64,000 nt of DNA from Aurelia coerulea (Eukaryota > Cnidaria > Scyphozoa > Semaeostomeae > Ulmaridae): NCBI GenBank assembly GCA_039566865.1, contig CM076952.1, positions 10,064,501 to 10,128,500 of the forward strand, given 5' to 3'. Below are positions 56,144-64,000 of this stretch, in pieces; position 1 is the stretch's first letter; the number at the start of each line of letters is the position of its first letter. The notes below the pieces were generated by a model. It was not told where the DNA came from. It made no database searches and saw only the letters and a program-made list of their open reading frames with translations. Both the position numbers and the translations under genes were made by a program.

Positions 56144-57639
56144 CTGTGAAAGTTCGATACCGAAATACCGCAAACAGCAATACCGCAGACCCCGAAGTTC
56201 CCCTCCTAATGGAATACACATATTTTTCATAAGAAATGTTTATGCCAAAAAATTAACAAACTCCAATACTGGGAAAACATTGCTTAAGTTTGGTCTAGAA
56301 AGCGTCCTAGAATGTTTTCGATCTTAATGAGCAACATACCTCATTTGTTGAAGCAACTGGAAAATCGTATGTTGCTGCTGCTTGTTATCCTGAGCCAAGT
56401 CGTGACAGTAATAAGAAAATCTATCAAAATGAGCAATTTCTAATCTGATGCTATTACTGTGCACTGTATACTAGCTTTTTTAATAAATCTAGATATTTTT
56501 ATTGAAGGGAAGACGCCCGGATTTGACGGAAGGACTGGATTCGAGCAATTTTGAAGCCCAGCACGCAAGCGCCACGAAAAGGGTTGCGGACTCAATGCAG
56601 TCTTTTCTACTCCTGCGATCCCAGTGCTTGGGGCAAAAAACTACGTCTCTTAACTTCACCCTTTGCTGACGATAAGTTGGAAAATTGTGGGCAAGTCTTT
56701 GAAAAGTATTTTTATGGCTTGCGCGCCTTTGCTTTGCCTTATCTTGACGAGCTGACACTTTTTTGTGAGAATAATGTTTAGAAGAATATTCAGGCACAGC
56801 ATCATACAATCTTTCAGAAAAGTATAAGAGGGACATTTTACAAGAACATTAGATTAGAGTACAGCATTTCTGCAACACCTGTACACCTGGTATTTTGTCA
56901 TGGAATTGCAGCACTTTTTCTTTTGATGACGATTGATGCTTATCGTTCCCCAAAAAATGTAGAAAAACTGCTTCCTTTGAGAACCAACTTCAAGCTTGGT
57001 TTATGTTATTAGGATCTCTATCGATCAGAAAAATTTTATTTTCAATAACATCGCGTAAAAATTCGCATCAAAGTCAGCTCTAATGCACTTTTAACAAAAT
57101 CCCTTCAATAGCAATTGCGTTGTTGAGTCAGCTTGTTCTAGCAAAATTTAGGCAGTCAAATCAAACATGTTGATTTGTAAGGGAACGACGCTTCAAACTT
57201 GGGAGCGAAAAATATTTGTGTCCTATGAAAACATCAGTCTTGATTCATGGAGCATATCTTAGACTTCAAAACATAGGGCCTGAACAGTTTCCTCTTTGCA
57301 TTTTTGGTTACTCTTTGAAACGTTTAATAAAGCACAAATGAGTTGGTAAAACTAGATTCCCAATCTTGTCCATACACATATTTGTTTTTGGGTCACTTGG
57401 AGGAACTTGCAAGGAAACACACTAAACATAACGGGACATTATACAAGAAAATTAGATTGATATAATTGCAGCGTTAATTTTGCTGAAAATACCGACATTT
57501 GTTAGTAATGTCGTTTAATCAATCATTCAGAGTCGTATTTTATGTTGATGTTAAAATCTATCTTGGATTACGGTATGAAATTCAATATATTATTCAAAAA
57601 TACTCAATTTGAAAAATATCGTAGACTTTTTACCAAAAT
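56144..57639. other. Unassigned; diverged array-related motifs
   Basis: No gene is recognised. AAGAGGGACATTTTACAAGA (about 56827) and AACATAACGGGACATTATAC (about 57426) resemble the GGGACAT motif of the downstream array, so this may be degenerate array sequence. Confidence 0.4.
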
Positions 57640-60600
57640 CAGCCCTACCGCATTTTTAACAACTTCTTTTAAATAGCGATTGACCTGTTAAGCTGTCCGC
57701 TTGGTCCAGCAAAATTGACGCAGTGAAATACTAACGACAGGAAAAGAAAGGAATAGCAAACGAGAAGGGACAATAAACAACGAGGAGATGGGACGCTTCG
57801 AAGTTGAAAGCGATAACGAGCGAGAGGGATGTGACTTAAAAAAAGCCAAAATGTTTCCGTTATGACAGAAAAAATCACCAAGAAAGAAAGGAAAGAATAT
57901 CTTTCCACCAAGAATTTACGCCAATACTGAGAGTTTTTTGAGAATATCAGATTACCAGTGTGCAGAGGTTTTGCCGAGTTTCTAAGTTTGCAAGACAATC
58001 TTCGCGTTCATTTCCTGTACCTTCGTGGACATTTTAAATTAAGGTTTTCTGCAGAATTCTGAAGACTATCCGATGTTTTTACCCAGATTCAGAATATGTT
58101 AAGGATTTCTTGCAAGAAAACAACTAGTTTCTTTTGGAATATTTTCCCAATACTGGAGTTTATTAATTTCTCGGCGATCTGAGGGTTGAGTTTCTTATAA
58201 GCTGTTCTTAAAAATAAATACGCGTAAGTGACGCTCTACACACATTACTTATAACTTTTGCAATGGAAAATTGCGTTGCTACAAGGACGGTCATTCCTGC
58301 CATTCGCGTAATATAAAATCCCCAGTTTTTGATTTATTAGAAACATCTAAAGTTCAAAAATTTAATGTTCCGTTAGTGTAAGATAAATGTCCACTTTAGT
58401 CACAGCGCCCATTCTCCTGTGTGTTTAGCCTTTAGTTAGAGCGGCTGGCTACATACATTCTCTGAAAGCTCTATCTTGCTGGCAACCGCTTCCCATTGTC
58501 CTTCTTACACATGTTGTTTTGGTAACTAAGAGGGACATTCAAGGATAGACACCTACCATAACGGGACATAATACAAGAACATTGTATTAAAATAAAAATT
58601 GCTACAACAGCTGGTATATATTGACATAAAATCACAGCGTATCTTCTTTCCGTAATATGGATCTTAGGGATACTTTCTGTCAATCAGTCAAGGTTTAAAC
58701 AGTTTTTCTTGATGTTAATATAATTCCCCAAAAATGGATATAATGTAATGGATCTCCAAAGAAAGAGCTGTTTACTCTGAGATCAAACTTTATAAATCTT
58801 GGTTCATGTTATTGCATTGTTTATAGTTCAGAAATACATTCCTTTGCAATAATATCATAAACTGTCCTTGCAAAGTTGGGCAACTCAATTTTAACAATTT
58901 TTGACTTGATAACGCGCTAAGCTCGAAACGTCGTATTTTAATCATACTCTGTTTCATGTGCAATATATTTTATATTAAGTAGTTATATTACAATAGAAAC
59001 ATTGTACGACACGCTTACAAAAAGACGGTGTTGCAATTTTAACAACGTTTTCAACATCGATCGAGCTTCTATTGAATTGTCATATTCAACAGGAAAAGTA
59101 GGCAAAGCCAACGAGAGGGGAAAAATGTGTCCTGTCTTTCCAACAATTTTTGCTCTCAGAGAGTTTAATCTTCTTGCAATTCCAAAAGTCCTGCCTTGGC
59201 ACGTTTTAATGAAAAGACTATAGATCGGAGGAGACAACGTTACGAATAAAGGTATCGATCTGGAAAGGAAATGGGACGCTTCGAATTTGAAAGCAATAAC
59301 GAGCGAGAGGGATGTGACTTAACAAAGTCAAAACGCTTCCGTTATGACAGAAAAAGTCAACGAGAAAGAAAGGAAAGAGTATGTTTAAACCAATAATTTA
59401 CGCCAATACTGAGAATTTTTTTAGAACATCAGATTTTCGGTATTCAGATTTTCTGCCGAGTTTCTAAGTTTGCATGACAATCTTCATGTTTATTTTCTGT
59501 ACCTTAGTGAACATTTTAAGTTCAGGTCTTCTGAAGAATTCTGAAAATTTTCCGATATCTATTCACTACCCAGACTCAGAATATATTAAGAATTTCCTAC
59601 AACAAAACAACTAGTTTATTAATCTATATTTTCCCAATATTGGAGTTTCTTGATTTCTCGGCGATGTGAGCGTTGAGGTTATTAGAAGCTGTTTTTGAAA
59701 ATGAATATGTGTAAGTGACGATCTACACACCTTACTTATAACTTTTGCAATGGAAAATTGCGTTGCTACAAGGACGGCCACACCTGCCATTCGCTTAATA
59801 TTAAATCACCAGTCTTTGATTCAAGAGAAATATCTAAAGATCAAAAACTTAGGGTTCTGTTAGTGTAAAATAAATGTCCACTTTAGTCACATCGCCTATT
59901 CTCCTATTTTTAAAACCTTTAGTTATAGCGGCTGACTGCAAATTTCCTCCAAAAGCTCTGTCTTGCTGGCAACCGCTTCCTATTGTCCTTCTTACACATG
60001 TTGTTTTGGTAACTAAGAGGGACATTCAAGGATACACACCTACCATAATGGGACATGATACAAGAGCATTGTATTGGAGTAAAATTTACTACAACAGCTG
60101 GTATATATTGACATTATAGTTCAGAAATACTCTATTTGCAATAATATCATACAATGTCCTAGCAAAGTCTGTCAATTCTATTTTAACAACGTTTTCAAGA
60201 TCGATCGAGCATTTTTTGAATTGTCAAATTCAACAGGAAAAGAAGGCAAAGCCAACGAGAGGGGAAGAAAATATATCTTTTCTTTACATCAATTTTTGCT
60301 CTAACAGATTGGAATCTTCTTGCAATTCCATAAGTTTCGTCTTTGCACCTTTTAACGAAAAAGACTATAGATCGGAGGAGACAACGTTAGGAACAAATGT
60401 ATCTTTCTGAAAAGGAGCTTTGACGCTTCAAACTTGAATGCGATAACAAGCGAGAGGGATTTGACTTAAAAAGTCAAAACGTTTCCTTTATGACAGAAAA
60501 AAATCAATGAGAAGGAAAGGAAAGAACATATTTCCAACAAGAATTTACTCCAGTGCTGAGTTTTTTTTAGAATTGCAGATTCACAGTGTTCAGAGTTTTG

Positions 60601-63600
60601 CCGAGTTTCTAAGTTTGCATTACAATCTTCGGGTTTATTTCCTGTACCTTCGCGAACATTTTAAATTAAGGTTTTGTGCAGAATTCTGAAATCTTTCGGA
60701 TGTTTATTCATTACTCAGATACAGAATATGTTAAGGATTTCCTACAACGAAACAACAAGTTTTTAAAGCTATATTTCCCAATACTGAGTTTGTTAATTTT
60801 TCTGCTATCTGAGGCTGAGTTTCTTATAAGTTGTGTTTAGAAATAAACACGAGCAAGTGACGATCTACGCACATTAATTATAACTGTTGCAAAGGAAAAT
60901 TGCGTTGTCACAAGGACGGCCACTCCTGCCGTTCGCGTAATATAAAATCACCAGTCATTCATTAATTATCAATATCTAAAGTTCAAAAATTTATGGCTCT
61001 GTTAGTGTACAATAAATGTCCACTTTAGTCACATCGCCTCTTCTCCTATATGTTTAGCCTTTAATTGGCTGGCTAACTGATTTGTTTAGCAATTAGCTAG
61101 CTGCATACTTTCTCCAAAAGCTCTATCTTGCTGGCAACAGATTCCCATTTTCCTTCTTACACATGTTGTTTTGGTAACTTAGAAGGACATGCAAGGATAC
61201 ACACCTACCATAACGGGACATGATACAAGAGCATTGTATTAGAATAAAATTTACTACAACAGCTGGTATATATTGACATTATAGTTCTGAAATACTCTAT
61301 TTTCAATAATATCCTACCATGTGCTAGCAAAGCCGGTCAACTCAACTTTAACAACGCTTCAAGATCGATCGAGCTTTTATTGAATTGCCATATTCAACAG
61401 AAAAGAAGGCAAAGCAAGCAAGAGGGGAAGAAAATTATCTTTTCTTTATATTAATTTTTGCTCTAACAGAGTGCAATCTTCTTGCAATTCGATATGTTTC
61501 GTCTTTGCACGTTCTAACCAAAAAGACTATAGATCGGAGAAGACAACGTTACGAAAAAATGTATCTTTCTGAAAAGGAGCTTTGACGCTTCAAACTTGAA
61601 TGCGATAACAAGCGAGAGGGATTTGACTTAAAAAGTCAAAACGTTTCCTTTATGACCGAAAAAGTCAAAGAGAAGGAAAAGAAAGAACATATTTCCAACA
61701 ACAATATACTCCAGGGCTGAGTTTTTTTAGAAGATCAGATTCTCAGTGTACAGAGTTTTGCCTAGTTTGTAAGTTTGCATTACAATCATCACGTTTATTT
61801 CCTGTACCTTCGCCAACACTTTAAATTAAGGTTTTCTGCGAGATTCATAAGACCTTCCGATGATTATGCATTACCCAGATTCAGAATATGTTAAGTATTT
61901 CCTGCAACAAAACAACTAGTTTATTTTGCTATATTTTACCAGTAGTGGAGTTTCTTAAGTTCTCAGCGATCTGAGGGTTGTGATTTTTAAAAGCTGCTAT
62001 CTAAAATAAAAAACATGTAAGTTGCGATCTTCACACATTACTTATAACTTTTGCAATGGAAAATTGCGTTGCAACAAAGACGGCCACTCCTGCCATTCGC
62101 GTAATATTAATTCACCAGTCTTTGATTCATTAGAAATATCTAAAGATCAAAAACTTAGGGTTCTGTTAGCGTGAAATAAATTTCCACTTTAGTCACATCG
62201 CCTGTTCTTCTATTTTTAAAGCCTTTAGTTATAGCGGCTGACTGCAAATTTCCTCCAAAAGCTCTGTCTTGCTGGCAACCGCTTCCTATTGTCCTTCTTA
62301 CACATGTTGTTTTGGTAACTAAGAGGGACATTCAAGGATACACACCTACCATAACGGGACATGATACAAGAGCATTGTATTGGAATAAAATTAACTACAA
62401 CAGCTGGTATATGTTGACATTATAGTTCAGAAACACTCTATTTGCAATAATATCATACAATGTCCTAGTAAAGTCTGTCAATTCTATTTTAACACCGTTT
62501 TCAAGATCGATCGAGCTTTTATTGAATTGCCATATTCAACAGAAAAGAAGGCAAAGTAAGCAAGAGGGGAAGAAAATTATCTTTTCTTATATTAATTTTT
62601 GCTCTAACAGAGTGCAATCTTCTTGCAATTCGATAAGTTTCGTCTTTGCACATTCTAACAAAAAGACTATAGATCGGAGGAGACAACGTTACGAACAAAT
62701 GTATCTTTCTGAAAAGGAGCTTTGACGCTTCAAACTTGAATGCGATAACAAGCGAGAGGGATTTGACTTAAAAAGTCAAAACGTTTCCTTTATGACCGAA
62801 AAAGTCAAAGAGAAGGAAAGGAAAGAACATATTTCCAACAACAAATTACTCCAGTGCTGAGTTTTTTGAGAAGATCAGATTCTCAGTGTACAGAGTTTTG
62901 CCGAGTTTCTAAGTTTGCATTGCAATCATCGTGTTTATTTCCTGTACCTTCGCCAACATTTTAAATTAAGGTTTTCTGCAGGATTCATAAGACCTTCCGA
63001 TGATTATGCATTTCCCTGATTCAGAATATGTTAAGTATTTCCTGCAACAAAACAACTAGTTTCTTTTGCTATATTTTACCAGTACTGGAGTTTCTTAAGT
63101 TCTCAGCGATCTGAGGGTTGTGTTTTTTAGAAACTGCTTTCTAAAATGAAAAACATGTAAGTTGCGATCTTCACACATTACTTATAACTTTTGCAATGGA
63201 AAATTGCGTTGCAACAAAGACGGCCACTCCTGCCATTCGAAATATCTAAAGATCAAAATCTTAGGGTTCTGTTAGCGTAATATAAATGTCCACTTTAGTC
63301 ACATCGCCTATTCTTCAATTTTTAAAGCCTTTAGTTATAGCGGCTGACTGCAAATTTCCTCCAAAAGCTCTGTCTTGCTGGCAACCGCTTCCTATTGTCC
63401 TTCTTACACATGTTGTTTTGGTAACTAAGAGGGACATTCAAGGATACACACCTACCATAATGGGACATGATAAAAGAGCATTGTATTGGAATAAAATTTA
63501 TTAAAACAGCTGGTATATATTGACATTATAGTTCAGAAATACTCTATTTTCAATAATATCATACAATGTCCTAGTAAAGTCTGTCAATTCTATTTTAACA

Positions 63601-64000
63601 ACGTTTTCAAGATCGATCGAGCTTTTATTGAATTGTCAAATTCAACAGGAAAAGAAGGCAAAGCCAACGAGAGGGGAAGAAAATATATCTTTTCTTTACA
63701 TCAATTTTTGCTCTAGTAGAGTGGAATCTTCTTGCAATTCCATAATTTTCGTCTTTGCACGTTTTAACGAAAAAGACTATAGATCGGAGGAGACAACATT
63801 ACGAAGAAATGTATCTTTCTGACAAGGAGCTAGGACGCTTCAGGCTTGAAAGCGATAAAGGGCGAGAGGGATGTGACTTAAATAGTAAAAACGTTTCCGT
63901 TATGACCGGAAAAGTCAACGAGAAGGAAAGGAAAGAACATATTTCCAACAAGAATTTACTCCAGTGCTGAGTTATTTTAGAATACCAGATTCACAGTGTT
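57640..64000. repeat. Tandem array, unit about 1.1-1.2 kb, open at the window end
   Basis: The phrase GACGCTTCRAA recurs at about 57791, 59272, 60421, 61584, 62725 and (diverged) 63832. CCACTTTAGTCACA recurs at about 58389, 59877, 61019, 62185 and 63291. Steps are about 1.48 kb (first unit, partly explained by a PLE insertion) and then 1.10-1.17 kb. Units share GATCGATCGAGC, AGACTATAGATCGGAG, GCTGGCAACCGCTTCC and CACACCTACCATAA. Small frames in single units are broken in others, so coding is not supported. Confidence 0.85.
58898..59033 (+). mobile_element. PLE-B-type 3' end inserted in one array unit
   Basis: CTTGATAACGCGCTAAGC and CTCGAAACGTCGT at 58905-58934 match the PLE-B arm motif, followed by an A/T-rich tail. 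CAATTTTAACAA at 58886-58897 and 59034-59045 is a 12-bp TSD, and other units show the uninterrupted CTATTTTAACAACGTTTTC. Confidence 0.7.

Noticed and set aside
55923..56327. Open frames on both strands with repeated RYAVCGM or RIPHTAY residues
   Set aside because: They are translations of the heptanucleotide repeat.
59874..63504. Open frame MSTLVTSPIL... seen in two array units
   Set aside because: Other units of the array carry stops or shifts in the same place, so there is no sign of protein-level constraint.

Overview
This window looks like repeat-dense, AT-rich, intron-era animal DNA with no intact host gene that I can recognise. Nearly everything identifiable is transposable-element sequence: at least five insertions or fragments of one jockey-type LINE family (called LINE-A here), three other CR1/L2-like LINEs, several Penelope-like elements (PLEs) with GIY-YIG endonuclease domains, two Ty3/gypsy remnants, a DIRS-type remnant, and many non-autonomous DNA transposons whose target-site duplications (TSDs) can be read directly. 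This mix (abundant PLE and DIRS with CR1/jockey LINEs, hAT and TA-inserting MITEs) suggests a marine invertebrate, most probably a cnidarian. That is an inference from recalled protein style, not a search result.

Layout. 1-3.4 kb: two tRNA-related SINE-like repeats with a MITE between them, a second SINE, a truncated LINE-A and a PLE 3' end. 4.1-5.8 kb: a 1.7-kb near-palindrome. 5.8-7.4 kb: a DIRS RT/RNase H remnant carrying a LINE tail. 7.8-11.4 kb: a Ty3/gypsy element on the minus strand with both LTRs, PBS and PPT, interrupted by a LINE in its body and a hAT element in its 5' LTR. 11.5-12.8 kb: a transposon with 9-bp TSDs. 12.9-15.8 kb: LINE-A copy 2 inserted into a GIY-YIG coding remnant, which makes a 707-residue fused ORF. 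17.8-18.5 kb: a PLE 3' end and short repeats.

19.4-30.0 kb is a deep nest. A PLE with inverted terminal repeats (PLE-C) was split by a TA-inserted composite element. That element contains LINE-A copy 3 and a CR1/L2 LINE. The CR1/L2 LINE is split by a second PLE (PLE-A), which is itself split by a third (PLE-B) whose two 426-bp arms form a perfect inverted repeat. Each junction can be checked by its TSD or by reading frame.

31.0-31.7 and 40.1-41.4 kb: two copies of a TA-inserting MITE. 35.5-37.1 kb: a zinc-finger-like ORF joined to a decayed gypsy pol. 38.6-49.3 kb: LINE-A copy 4 is cut by a 9.47-kb DNA transposon with roughly 630-bp inverted repeats, a 64-bp minisatellite in 21 units, and no recognisable transposase. 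50-57 kb: MITEs, microsatellites and a LINE RT remnant. 57.6 kb to the end: a tandem array with a 1.1-1.2-kb unit that runs off the window.

The most interesting signal is a recurring RNA-like motif downstream of the PLE endonuclease ORFs. It resembles a hammerhead ribozyme core (CUGANGA ... GAAAC ... GUC), but always has one extra nucleotide before a short stem whose base pairs covary between the different PLE families. No host pathway or operon can be described here; the relationships are insertional ones.
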